Below are positions 44,091 to 52,963 of a stretch of 64,000 nt of DNA, one piece after another. Each line of letters begins with the position of its first letter. Within the stretch, counting starts at the first letter, position 1. The DNA lies in assembly GCA_015061955.1 (NCBI GenBank), contig SUVO01000006.1:1-64000 (forward strand), in the 5' to 3' direction. Under the pieces are notes generated by a model that did no database searches, was not told where the DNA came from, and saw nothing but the letters and a program-made list of their open reading frames with translations. The position numbers and the translations under genes were made by a program. This stretch comes from Verrucomicrobiaceae bacterium. GTDB taxonomy: Bacteria; Verrucomicrobiota; Verrucomicrobiia; Opitutales; Intestinicryptomonadaceae.

Positions 44091-44897
44091 TTATTTCAAA
44101 TTACAAGAAATAACATCGCCTGTTTGTGGTGTTATTATCTCGATATTTTTGCACTTGTACGAAAGATATTCTATGGCATTTTCGCCTGTGCAATGTAGTA
44201 AATGTAGCTTTTTTATTCCGAAGTCGTTCAGACAATTTGCAGTTTGTTCAAGGCGCTTTTCCGAAGCGTGTACCAAGTGTAATCCACCAACGATAGTGTG
44301 TATTTTTATTGATGGACAGTTTGTTTTTAAATGTGTGAGTGTATTTATTATTCCAGAGTGGCAACAACCTTGAAATAATACGCCTTCAGCAAATAATAAG
44401 GCTTGTTCGTCGATTATAAAATCGGGAGAAGATTTTGTGGTGTCTAAAAAGAATGGACCACCAGTGTCTTCGTCTGAAATTCTGGGTATTTGTCCACTTA
44501 AATATACGCCATCAAAAATTTCAGATAGTGTTTCATTTTTTATCCAATTTGAATTAAGCAATTTTTCTTTCGCCTCTTCGGGCATAGAAATATTACTTAT
44601 AGGCTTTGATTGATGTATACTAAAGCGTTCTTTTGATATATCGGGCGAGGCGTAAATTGTACAATTATCCGACAAATGTTTTAAACCTCCTGTATGGTCG
44701 TTATGGCCATGCGATAATATTATAGTATCAATGGTACTTAAATCTATACCCATTGTGGTTGCATTTTGTACAAGTGCATAGCTTGCACCAGTGTCGAACA
44801 AAATTTTTTTAGAATTATGTTCTATTAATAGAGCTAAACCATGTTCTGCTACAAACGGCAATTGTGCCTTATTTTCAACTACAACAATATACTTCAT
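44091..44897 (-). CDS. MBL-fold metallohydrolase
   Basis: 268 aa. Metal motif LSHGHNDHTGGL (His63, His65, Asp67, His68), CHSGIINTL (third-site His) and GGLHLVHAS are visible. The closing LLHCTGENAIEYL matches the group of MBL proteins related to the F390-synthase-neighbour/metal-dependent hydrolases (COG1237). No signal peptide is present. The substrate is unknown. Confidence 0.88.
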   Translation of the reverse strand: MKYIVVVENKAQLPFVAEHGLALLIEHNSKKILFDTGASYALVQNATTMGIDLSTIDTIILSHGHNDHTGGLKHLSDNCTIYASPDISKERFSIHQSKPISNISMPEEAKEKLLNSNWIKNETLSEIFDGVYLSGQIPRISDEDTGGPFFLDTTKSSPDFIIDEQALLFAEGVLFQGCCHSGIINTLTHLKTNCPSIKIHTIVGGLHLVHASEKRLEQTANCLNDFGIKKLHLLHCTGENAIEYLSYKCKNIEIITPQTGDVISCNLK

Positions 44898-44908
44898 ATT
44901 TTACAGAT

Positions 44909-45715
44909 TTAACTTTTTCTTCTTTTGAAAAGTCTGTGTATTTTGAGCTTTAATATAAACCATATACATACAAAAATAGATGCAACCCAAGCCACAAAAT
45001 TCAAAGGTTGGCGTATTGCACCATTTTCACCAACAAGTTCTTCTTTCGCCGATATAAAAGCAGTAAGTCCGGCACCGGTAAAAAGTACTTTTGGATTTTT
45101 CTCAAGAAGTTCTATTGTTCTTTTGGTTGACGATTTTAGATTATCTACAAATTTTTTGAATTGCGATATGTCGGCATTTTTTACTGCTAACAATGGTTTT
45201 GTATTTTTAGCCAATATTGCTACTTCTGGTTTTGACATATTTCCGAATGCGATTTTTGTTATATTGTCATCGCCAAGTTGAGAAATTCTTTCAGCAAAAT
45301 TTGGATATTTACATTCCAATATTAATCCATATGTACCTATTTTTTTTGCTAATGCGTTATTGCTTTGTGATATTGCTATTATGCGTTTTTGTTGTTCTGG
45401 ATTAACAATGTTTAAGGCATCTAATACAGTTTTAGGCGCTGTTTCAATAGCTATCAATGCTCCAGTTCCATAAAGCGCTACATACTTTTGAGTGCTAGTA
45501 ATTCCAGCTTCGCCAGTTTGAAGTGCAATTTTTTCAAGTGCTTGTTTTATGCCAGCTTCACCACCAACGTGAGATAGTTCGGTAACGCTTTTTTTTGAGA
45601 TTGTTTTGGCTATCTGTTTTACTATTGCCGATGTAACTGTCGATGCTTGCGCGTAGCATTCGGTTGAGAAAAACAGTAGCGATATATATATAATACTTAC
45701 AAAAACTTTATTCAT
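44909..45715 (-). CDS. Unknown secreted protein with C-terminal membrane anchor
   Basis: 268 aa. A signal peptide (KVFVSIIYISLLFFSTECYA) and one C-terminal transmembrane helix (NFVAWVASIFVCIWFILKLK) followed by RLFKRRKS place the bulk outside the inner membrane, anchored at its end. The middle is helical, with Lys/Glu-rich stretches and NPEQQKRIIAISQSNNALAK. A helix-breaking TGAGLTAFISAKEELV precedes the anchor. It overlaps the upstream gene by 8 nt, so the two are made together. No family is recognised. Confidence 0.75.
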   Translation of the reverse strand: MNKVFVSIIYISLLFFSTECYAQASTVTSAIVKQIAKTISKKSVTELSHVGGEAGIKQALEKIALQTGEAGITSTQKYVALYGTGALIAIETAPKTVLDALNIVNPEQQKRIIAISQSNNALAKKIGTYGLILECKYPNFAERISQLGDDNITKIAFGNMSKPEVAILAKNTKPLLAVKNADISQFKKFVDNLKSSTKRTIELLEKNPKVLFTGAGLTAFISAKEELVGENGAIRQPLNFVAWVASIFVCIWFILKLKIHRLFKRRKS

Positions 45716-46562
45716 ATTTATTAGAATTTGCTATTAGGTCTTTTATGATTGAGCGTTGTTTCGAAATATCGTTTAACAGCGTTGTTTTATATGCTTCTTT
45801 TATTTTTGATTGAGAGTCTTTAAGGGCTTTGATTATTTCAGTAGATAATTGTTTGTTGTACTTCTTTTCTATGAAATAGTCGGCAGTAATTCCAGTTGCT
45901 AAACCTACTACAATACCTATTGAAGTGCCGACTACTGGAAAAAACGAACCACTTGTTGCTCCAGTAGTTGTGGTAGCAGTTATTGTTGAAAAAGTTGCAG
46001 TTATTCCAATTCGGGTGAGTTCTTCGGTCGCTATTGCCGATATTGTGGCAAGTACTGTAGCCTTATTCGATATTGATATAATAGAAGAATTTAGTTCCGA
46101 TAGTGCTTGTTTTAATTGTGATGTATTTTGTTTTATATTTTTGTTTTGTAATTCAATGTTTAGTTTTTCAAATAGATTATTGTAGGCTTTTTGTTGTTCG
46201 TAATTGAAAGTGTCTATTGCTGTGTTAAGTGTATTTTTGTTATCGATAAAGATTTTTTTGAAGTGTTCTTCAATTATAGTTTGAGCTTCTTGTTTATCAT
46301 AGGTTATGGTGTTCCAAATTATTCGCCATTTAGGTTTGTCTTGTACTACATTGGGCACATTGTTTATGTATACTTTGAATGCAGAATCTATCGATTTAAA
46401 AAAATTATCAACAGCCTGTTTTTGTTGGTTTGTAAATTCGTTGATGGTTATGGTTATTAGTTTGTTGTTTTGTGTATTTGTTAGTACAAGCATAAAAATT
46501 TCTGCAAATATTGTAATTGCAGTTATCAGTAATGCTATAATTGAGAATTTTCTAAGATTCAT
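45708..46562 (-). CDS. Unknown membrane protein with glycine-zipper-like segment
   Basis: 284 aa. The N-terminal helix (FSIIALLITAITIFAEIFML) is a signal anchor. A helical, Gln/Asn/Lys-rich domain follows (FTNQQKQAVDNFFKSIDSAF), then a Ser/Thr/Gly-rich hydrophobic stretch (TGATSGSFFPVVGTSIGIVV, GLATGITADYF) resembling a glycine zipper. The tail is charged (EIIKALKDSQSKIKEAYK). The first ~200 residues and the zipper could form a pore or oligomer. It is the first gene of the five-gene unit. No family is recognised; base composition is more AT-rich than most neighbours. Confidence 0.75.
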   Translation of the reverse strand: MNLRKFSIIALLITAITIFAEIFMLVLTNTQNNKLITITINEFTNQQKQAVDNFFKSIDSAFKVYINNVPNVVQDKPKWRIIWNTITYDKQEAQTIIEEHFKKIFIDNKNTLNTAIDTFNYEQQKAYNNLFEKLNIELQNKNIKQNTSQLKQALSELNSSIISISNKATVLATISAIATEELTRIGITATFSTITATTTTGATSGSFFPVVGTSIGIVVGLATGITADYFIEKKYNKQLSTEIIKALKDSQSKIKEAYKTTLLNDISKQRSIIKDLIANSNKYE

Positions 46563-46705
46563 GCCTTGGGTGATAAATTCTTTTTTACAATAAGAATTAT
46601 AAAGGTGTCAAGTAATAGATTGCGTTTTGTTGTTTATGTTTTTTAGTTTTGTAGAAAGTATAAAAAACTTGCTAATTTTGGGAAATTGATATGAAATGAA
46701 ATGCA

Positions 46706-47995
46706 ATGAAAATTTTAGATATAAAAAGTAAAGATTTTTACAAGACTTTAGATTGCATAGCAAAAGGACAAACAACTGCAGGTAATATAGCATCTATTGT
46801 AAATAGTGTTATTGATGATGTCAGAACAAATGGCGACAAGGCAGTTGAAAAATTAACTGCAAAGTTTGATGGCGTTAATTTGAAAGCTGAAGATTTTAAA
46901 GTTAGCAAGCAAGAATTTAAAAAGGCTCTTTCTGTTGTATCATCTGCCGATAAAAAGATGATGCGCGAAGCAATAAAGTGCGTAAAATTTTTCAACGCAA
47001 AATCTAAGCCAAAAAATTGGAAAGCTAAAAATCCACATGGGGCAATTGTAGGCGAAACTTTTTCACCAATAGAACGCGTTGGGTTATACATTCCTGGTGG
47101 ACAAGCCCCATTGGTTTCGACAGTTGTTATGACTGCAACTCTTGCGAAGATTGCAGGATGTAAAGAAATTTGTGTATGCACACCTCCAGCTAAAGATGGT
47201 TCAGTTAATGCTCATATTTTAGCAGTGCTTTCGCTTCTTGGTATCGAAGAGGTTTATAAGGTTGGTGGCGCACAGGCAATAGCCGCTATGGGTGTAGGAA
47301 CTGAAACTATTAAGCGTGTTGATAAACTTTTTGGACCTGGTAATGCTTTTGTTATCGAAGCAAAGCGTGCTCTTTTTGGCGAAGTAGGTGTTGACCTTCT
47401 TCCAGGACCGAGCGAAGTTCTCATTGTTGCCGACTCATCTGCAAATGCCGAATATGTTGCAGCCGACTTACTTTCACAAGCAGAGCATGGTAGTGGCAAA
47501 GAAAAAATTTATTTGGTATCAACATCAAAAGCTCTTATTAAGAATGTTGAAAAGCATTTAATTAAATTGAGTAGTAAGTTGTCGAGAGCTGAAAAATTGA
47601 TGAAGATAATTGATGAAGCATGTTTTGTTGTTTGTGTGCCAAATATGAATGTGGCAGTAGAAGTTGCAAATTTTATAGCTCCAGAACATATGGAATTGCA
47701 AATTGAAAATGCCGATAAATGGGCAAACAAGTTTACAACTGCAGGTGCTGTATTGATAGGCTCAACAACTCCAACGGTGTTAGGCGATTTTACAGCAGGG
47801 CCGAGCCATACATTGCCAACAAATAGAACTGGCAGATTTTCAGGTGGCTTGCAAGTTGTTGATTTTATGAGAAGATCGTCGTATGTTAAGTACGATAAAT
47901 CATCGTTGAAAAAGGCTGAAGGCGTTGTTGAGGCATTCGCAAGAATGGAATCTCTCGATGCTCATGGAAATAGTTTGTCTATACGTTTGAAGTAA
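46706..47995 (+). CDS. hisD: Histidinol dehydrogenase
   Basis: 429 aa; the last two oxidations of histidine synthesis. ERVGLYIPGGQAPLVSTVVM, GGAQAIAAMGVGTETI, KLFGPGNAFV, the zinc-ligand region SQAEHGSGKEKIYLVS, and APEHMELQ with GPSHTLPTN are conserved. No other his gene lies next to it. The stop (TAATG) overlaps the start of the histidine kinase gene, an odd coupling of biosynthesis and signalling. Confidence 0.95.
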   Translation: MKILDIKSKDFYKTLDCIAKGQTTAGNIASIVNSVIDDVRTNGDKAVEKLTAKFDGVNLKAEDFKVSKQEFKKALSVVSSADKKMMREAIKCVKFFNAKSKPKNWKAKNPHGAIVGETFSPIERVGLYIPGGQAPLVSTVVMTATLAKIAGCKEICVCTPPAKDGSVNAHILAVLSLLGIEEVYKVGGAQAIAAMGVGTETIKRVDKLFGPGNAFVIEAKRALFGEVGVDLLPGPSEVLIVADSSANAEYVAADLLSQAEHGSGKEKIYLVSTSKALIKNVEKHLIKLSSKLSRAEKLMKIIDEACFVVCVPNMNVAVEVANFIAPEHMELQIENADKWANKFTTAGAVLIGSTTPTVLGDFTAGPSHTLPTNRTGRFSGGLQVVDFMRRSSYVKYDKSSLKKAEGVVEAFARMESLDAHGNSLSIRLK

Positions 47996-49107
47996 TGAGT
48001 AAAGATTTTTCAGGCGATTCATACGGAAGTCTTTTGCGTAAAAACAAAAGACTTGTACGTGAGCTTGATAAAATTTATTCGGTATTCAATGCTATAAATA
48101 CTGCCATTTTGGTCGTAAATAAATTTGGCGATATAAATTTTGCAAACGTGTTTGCTCAACGTATTTTTTCGTTGCAAACTACAACAGAAAATATTTTCAA
48201 GTGTGTTCCAAGCTTAGAAGAGGGCGTGCTTGCTGTTGCAGAAAGGTCGGTGGCAGTCAGACGCGAGTTTGAAATAGCATATCCCGAACAACGTATGCTT
48301 ATTGCGCATATAATTCCGTTTAGCTCAGATGAATTGGAAAATTATGCAATTATAGTAAACGATGTTACTCAGGATAAAATATCGGAACGTGAGCAAATTG
48401 AAAACGAAAAAATATCGTCAGTACTAAATTTAGCAAGTGGTGTTGCTCATGAATTGGGTAATCCACTAAATTCAATAGGTATTCATTTACAGTTGGTTAA
48501 ACGAAAGCTGACTAAACTTGCATCGTTGCCCGATGATGTGCGAGCCGAACTTAAAGAATCTATTGATGTTTGTATGTCGGAAGTGTCGCGATTAGACACA
48601 ATTATTGAAAATTTTTTGAAGGCGTTGCGTCCGATTCGTCCGAATGCAGTAGAGTGCGATGCGTTGAAATTGTTGGCAGAAACATTGAGTGTGCTTTCTG
48701 GAGAATTAGAAGATATTGGTGTTGGGGTGTCGGTGAAGTCGGAATCTGTTCCGAAAGTGTTTGCTGATGAAAATTTGTTGAAGCAAATGTATTTCAATAT
48801 TCTGCGCAACGCTATGGAAGCTATGGATGGTGGAGGGCTAATAACTATAACAGCGTCGGCCAACGATGAGTTTGTAAAAATATCGTTTTCCGATACTGGT
48901 TGTGGTATGGATGAAAGTGCTATGGCTAATTTGTTTGAACCGTATTTTACAACCAAACCAGATGGACATGGTTTAGGTATGATGATTATTCAAGCTATAG
49001 TTCGTGCGCACAATGGCAAAATAGACGTAGATAGTAAAAAGGGTAAAGGTACTAAAATATCAATACAATTACCTCGTTACGAGCGTATTGTACGCAGGCT
49101 TACTTAG
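47995..49107 (+). CDS. NtrB-like PAS sensor histidine kinase
   Basis: 370 aa, no transmembrane segment, so it is cytoplasmic. An N-terminal PAS-like region (INTAILVVNKFGDINFANVF) precedes the H-box SGVAHELGNPLNSIGIHLQL (phosphorylated His). The HATPase boxes follow: ILRNAMEAMDGGG, FSDTGCGMDESAM and GHGLGMMIIQAIVRAHNGKI. This arrangement is like NtrB/AtoS-type partners of sigma-54 regulators. The NtrC-like regulator at 58.9-60.3 kb is a candidate partner. It ends tail-to-tail with the next gene, with a 4-nt overlap. Confidence 0.9.
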   Translation: MSKDFSGDSYGSLLRKNKRLVRELDKIYSVFNAINTAILVVNKFGDINFANVFAQRIFSLQTTTENIFKCVPSLEEGVLAVAERSVAVRREFEIAYPEQRMLIAHIIPFSSDELENYAIIVNDVTQDKISEREQIENEKISSVLNLASGVAHELGNPLNSIGIHLQLVKRKLTKLASLPDDVRAELKESIDVCMSEVSRLDTIIENFLKALRPIRPNAVECDALKLLAETLSVLSGELEDIGVGVSVKSESVPKVFADENLLKQMYFNILRNAMEAMDGGGLITITASANDEFVKISFSDTGCGMDESAMANLFEPYFTTKPDGHGLGMMIIQAIVRAHNGKIDVDSKKGKGTKISIQLPRYERIVRRLT

Positions 49108-50504
49108 TCGATTTCTGCAAGTTTTATTGAGGCGTGTTCATGTTCTGCAGAAGGGATAAACGATTTTGTTATAGTTCTTATTTTCTGCTCTACTGGCGAT
49201 ATTGTAGGTATTTGTAATGTTCGTTTTAATCGAGAAATAGCTTGATATGCTTCGCCTATGTGCGATGGAGTTGTGGAGTCTTTTGTAATTGTAATTCTGG
49301 CAAATTTAGCCGATGCAGAAAATTTTGAATTCATTGTCCAAAATCCATTGTGAGTGTAATCTGAGTCGAGTTTTCTTATTATTTCCAAGGCAGTATTTAT
49401 TGCATCTTTTTCTCTGGTAATTTCAAAGTAGTCGCACATTGCGTTTGCCATAGTAGATAGGTCAAACGCACTTGCTATTGAAGTTTGTGAAATTAATTGA
49501 ACATTAAATTGTTGCGTTGGTATTATTGCCGAAATGTTTTCTGTGGCATTTATAGATTGTTGAATTTCTTTGGCTGTTTGTTCTGCACAATTTAAGTATT
49601 GGGTGTTATCATAAATTTTATATGCTCTGCATAATACAGCTAATTCCAAGGCTTTTATGTTGCTATGCGATATTTTATTCTTACTAAAATTTACAATTTC
49701 ATCTGCAATAATTTGAACTTCTTTTATGTTTCTGGGGTTTATAGCAAACGATGCATCGGCTATAGCTCTGGCAATCAATAGTTTTGATGTGTAGTTTTTT
49801 TCAGATTTAAATCTGTCTTTTAAATGTTTTATTGCAACATTTGCCTTGTATACTAAATGGGGCGTATTCGAGTTTTTTAGGCGTTTAAAAATCAAACGAG
49901 CATTTTCGGTTAACACAGCCGTGGGAAGTTGTGCGTTGTATTTATCTGCATTGTATTCGTTGCTCAAACCGAGCATTTGCGAGTTTGCTATATAATGATG
50001 TTGTGCTAAAAACACCTGCCGATTTGAAATTGCGTTGGCTCTATTTTGTATAAGTTTTTGATTGTTTTCCCACGTTGATGCTAATGTGGGCAAAAGTTTT
50101 TCTAATCTTCTTTTGTCTGATTTGCTCGAAAGGTAAATTGGTTTTAAAGATGGGGTTAGAATAGCACATGCTAAATCTTTTTTTGTTTTAGAGGTTCTTT
50201 TCAAAAAATAATTAAATACAGTGTAGTCGGCTGGATTTTTCTGTTTGTCTAATACCGTATAAATATAGTTGTTTTTTAATGATTTTAATATACGTTTTGA
50301 AACAACTTCTTCACCACTTACAAAAAAGAAAATCAGTTTATTTTGCTCTTGCGCTATATCTTCTAAGGTTGAATCCCACTTGTACGCATTGCGAGCGTAT
50401 TTTTTACTTGAGTTCAGAAAATAATGATTGTGAATGGCTACAAGTGCAAATAGCACCGATAAACTGCCAAATAATATTACACAAACTTTTCTGAATCTTT
50501 CCAC
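49104..50504 (-). CDS. Membrane-anchored YyaL/SPATA20-like (DUF255-type) protein, degenerate
   Basis: 466 aa. After an N-terminal membrane helix (VCVILFGSLSVLFALVAIHN), a thioredoxin-like stretch can be seen (YKWDSTLEDIAQEQNKLIFF, then AILTPSLKPIYL and LLPTLASTWENNQKLI). A long helical region follows (LIARAIADASFAI, ALELAVLCRAYKIYDN). The order recalls YyaL/SPATA20 proteins: a thioredoxin fold with WCHxM, then an alpha/alpha toroid. The cysteines of that motif are absent. The assignment is tentative. It is transcribed away from rsmE, 41 nt downstream of it. Confidence 0.55.
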   Translation of the reverse strand: MERFRKVCVILFGSLSVLFALVAIHNHYFLNSSKKYARNAYKWDSTLEDIAQEQNKLIFFFVSGEEVVSKRILKSLKNNYIYTVLDKQKNPADYTVFNYFLKRTSKTKKDLACAILTPSLKPIYLSSKSDKRRLEKLLPTLASTWENNQKLIQNRANAISNRQVFLAQHHYIANSQMLGLSNEYNADKYNAQLPTAVLTENARLIFKRLKNSNTPHLVYKANVAIKHLKDRFKSEKNYTSKLLIARAIADASFAINPRNIKEVQIIADEIVNFSKNKISHSNIKALELAVLCRAYKIYDNTQYLNCAEQTAKEIQQSINATENISAIIPTQQFNVQLISQTSIASAFDLSTMANAMCDYFEITREKDAINTALEIIRKLDSDYTHNGFWTMNSKFSASAKFARITITKDSTTPSHIGEAYQAISRLKRTLQIPTISPVEQKIRTITKSFIPSAEHEHASIKLAEID

Positions 50505-50545
50505 AGAGATATAGACCTCAAATTTTGTAAAAAGTTCAAATTAAA

Positions 50546-51295
50546 TTACCTTATAAAATCGGCACATACCAAGCATTGAGCAACTGCAGTTAAGGCAGCT
50601 GTTTCGCTTTTTAGAACATTTTTGCCCAAAGTTGCTGGTATAAATCCTTTTTCTGATGCTAAGTTGTATTCGTCTTTGCTCATATCGCCTTCTGGTCCAA
50701 TGAGAATTGCTATTTTCTTTGGACCAGAAGGTTGGTCTTTGAAAATTTGAGCTAAGGGTTTTGCATTGTCTTCTAAACTAGCAACAATTTTTAAATCAAA
50801 ATTTTGAAGTTGGTCTAAAGTAGCATTAAACGTTTTTGGTTGAAAGATTTCAAATCCAGAAAAGTTCGACGATTGTTTTATGGCTTCTATTATTTGCGAT
50901 GTCCATTTGTTTGTTTTTTTTATGGCATCGCGTTCGTCTAATTTTACTTGGCTAAACTGCGACATTATTGGATATATGCCAGCTGCACCAATTTCTACAC
51001 ATTGTCTTATTATATCGTCAAAAGTCTTACCTTTTGGCAGGCATTGTAGTAGATATACGTTAGTATCTTTGGGTTGAGGTGGTATCTTTTCAGTTATTTC
51101 AAGTTGTGTATGTTTTTTGTTTGCAACAGTTATTTTGCATTTAAAAATGTTACCTTGTAGATCAAAAGCATCTACGTTATCGTTCTGTTTGGCTCTGAGA
51201 GAACCACACAAGTGGTTGCTCTCTTCTTCCGACAACTCTATTGTGCTTTCGCCATTATATAAATTGAAATCAAAATATGCTCTAAACCCAGCCAT
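50546..51295 (-). CDS. rsmE: 16S rRNA m3U1498 methyltransferase
   Basis: 249 aa from the internal ATG (MAGFRAYFDF); a 61-residue upstream extension has no similarity and is left out. SPOUT-type signatures are present: LPKGKTFDDIIRQCVEIGAA, QSSNFSGFEIFQP, ILIGPEGDMSKDEYNLASEK and LGKNVLKSETAALTAVA (cofactor knot). It methylates a uridine in the decoding region of 16S rRNA. It is divergent from coaC, 92 nt away. Confidence 0.92.
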   Translation of the reverse strand: MAGFRAYFDFNLYNGESTIELSEEESNHLCGSLRAKQNDNVDAFDLQGNIFKCKITVANKKHTQLEITEKIPPQPKDTNVYLLQCLPKGKTFDDIIRQCVEIGAAGIYPIMSQFSQVKLDERDAIKKTNKWTSQIIEAIKQSSNFSGFEIFQPKTFNATLDQLQNFDLKIVASLEDNAKPLAQIFKDQPSGPKKIAILIGPEGDMSKDEYNLASEKGFIPATLGKNVLKSETAALTAVAQCLVCADFIR

Positions 51296-51387
51296 ATTTA
51301 ATAGTTTGCACAAATTATAGCGAAAGTAAATCTTTTTACTGTAAAAAATGGTTGCGTGAACCTTTTTTATAGAGTAGTTATAAACGT

Positions 51388-51945
51388 ATGCAAAATGAAA
51401 ATAATTTGTCGGGAAAATGCGTGGTGTTGGGTGTATGTAGCTCGATAGCCGTTTACAAGGCGTGTGATATTGTTTCAAACTTGGTGAAAATGGGTGCCAA
51501 TGTGCATGTTATTATGACCGAAAATTCTTGTAAATTAATTTCGCCACGTATTTTGCAAACACTTTCGCGCAATCAAGTGCAGACAACTATGTGGTCGCCA
51601 ATTGCCGATTGGAAGCCTGAACATATATCGTTAGCTCAGATGGCTGATGTTTTTGTTGTTGCGCCTGCTACAGCTAATACGATAGGTAATTTTGCTAATG
51701 GATTGGCAAATGATTTGTTGTCGTCTACATATATTGCAACTAAGGCTAAAGTGCTTATTGCACCTGCTATGAATTCTAATATGATAACTCATCCAGCAGT
51801 TGTCAGAAATATAGAAGTTTTAAAAAACGATGGCGTAGAGTTTGTTGAAGCAGAAGATGGAATGTTGGCTTGTGGTGTTGAAGGCAAAGGACGTTTAGCA
51901 TCAATCGAAAAAATAATTGAAGCAATAGTAAATAGTCTGAAATAG
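51388..51945 (+). CDS. coaC: Phosphopantothenoylcysteine decarboxylase (stand-alone CoaC flavoprotein)
   Basis: 185 aa FMN enzyme of coenzyme A synthesis. GVCSSIAVYKACDIV, the catalytic-His segment HISLAQMADVFVVAPATANT, the substrate motif PAMNSNM, and the Cys segment LACGVEGKGRLA are all intact. Most bacteria have this fused to phosphopantothenate-cysteine ligase (CoaB, ~400 aa in all). Here the frame stops after the flavoprotein half and the next gene is unrelated, so CoaB must be encoded elsewhere. Confidence 0.88.
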   Translation: MQNENNLSGKCVVLGVCSSIAVYKACDIVSNLVKMGANVHVIMTENSCKLISPRILQTLSRNQVQTTMWSPIADWKPEHISLAQMADVFVVAPATANTIGNFANGLANDLLSSTYIATKAKVLIAPAMNSNMITHPAVVRNIEVLKNDGVEFVEAEDGMLACGVEGKGRLASIEKIIEAIVNSLK

Positions 51946-51946
51946 T

Positions 51947-52864
51947 ATGAGAGAAATTTTGCAGACATTGAGTGATGAATTTAAGCGTCGTTCTGCATAT
52001 GGAGAAGATTCTGTTGAAATAACCGATGAATCTCTTGCAATTTTGCGTAAACTTGCTGCACAAATGAATAATACTGAACCGCTCGAAGAAGTAGAAGAAA
52101 TAGTCTTTGCAACGGCTTCAGATTTTGTAATGATGGAAGAACAAATGAAGAAACCAACTGTAAAGAAAATGCGTGTTTCTACATCGCAAAATGTTTCGAA
52201 TGTAGATATTAAGCCAATTCCAGAACCAACGTCTTTTGTATTGCCTGAAGGTTCAAAACAACAGCAGTGGAATTGGTTGCGTGATAAAGTGCTCAACGAT
52301 AAAGTTTGTCATGAACATCTACACGAAGGTAAACAAATTGTTTTTGGCGTAGGAAATCTCGATGCAAAAATATTTTTCTGTGGCGAGGCTCCTGGGGCAG
52401 ATGAAGAAACTCAAGGTGTTCCATTTGTTGGTAAAGCTGGTCAGTTGCTGACGAGAATAATAACAGCAATGGGGCTTTCGCGCGATGATGTTTATATTGG
52501 TAATATTATGAATTGGCGCCCAGAGACTGAAAAAGGAAATCGTCCACCAAATATGATTGAAATGAATTATTGCTTACCATATTTGAAAGCTCAAATTGAA
52601 ATAGTAAAGCCTCAAGTAATTGTCGCCTTAGGAATGACAGCTGTAAAAGGATTGCTTGGCGACGACCCATCACGCCGTATGGGTAAAATTAGAGGTATAT
52701 GGCATTCATTCAATAATACCGATTTAATGATAACATATCATCCTTCGTTTCTGCTTCAGTATGGTACAAATGAAAATAAACGTTCTGTTTGGGAAGATAT
52801 GCTTGCAGTTATGGAGCGCGTAGGTTTGCCAATTTCAGAAAAACAACGTGGATATTTTCTATAA
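51947..52864 (+). CDS. Uracil-DNA glycosylase, family 4-like, without most Fe-S ligands
   Basis: 305 aa; expected to remove uracil from DNA. The C-terminal ~200 residues carry motif A GEAPGADEETQGVPFVGKAG and the motif B region TYHPSFLL. Family 4 enzymes hold a [4Fe-4S] cluster by four Cys. Here the usual KC(R)P is NWRP, and only VCHEH and NYCLPYL supply possible ligands, so the cluster is probably missing. The N-terminal ~100 residues are charged and look linker-like (EPLEEVEEIVFATA). It starts one base after coaC, so they share a transcript. Confidence 0.85.
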   Translation: MREILQTLSDEFKRRSAYGEDSVEITDESLAILRKLAAQMNNTEPLEEVEEIVFATASDFVMMEEQMKKPTVKKMRVSTSQNVSNVDIKPIPEPTSFVLPEGSKQQQWNWLRDKVLNDKVCHEHLHEGKQIVFGVGNLDAKIFFCGEAPGADEETQGVPFVGKAGQLLTRIITAMGLSRDDVYIGNIMNWRPETEKGNRPPNMIEMNYCLPYLKAQIEIVKPQVIVALGMTAVKGLLGDDPSRRMGKIRGIWHSFNNTDLMITYHPSFLLQYGTNENKRSVWEDMLAVMERVGLPISEKQRGYFL

Positions 52865-52963
52865 ATAAAAAAAATGTTTTGCATTCTGTTTAAGAATATG
52901 AAATTTCTATAACATAAATTTTTAAATATATGGCTACTCGAAATTAATAGGTAGTATTTGTTT

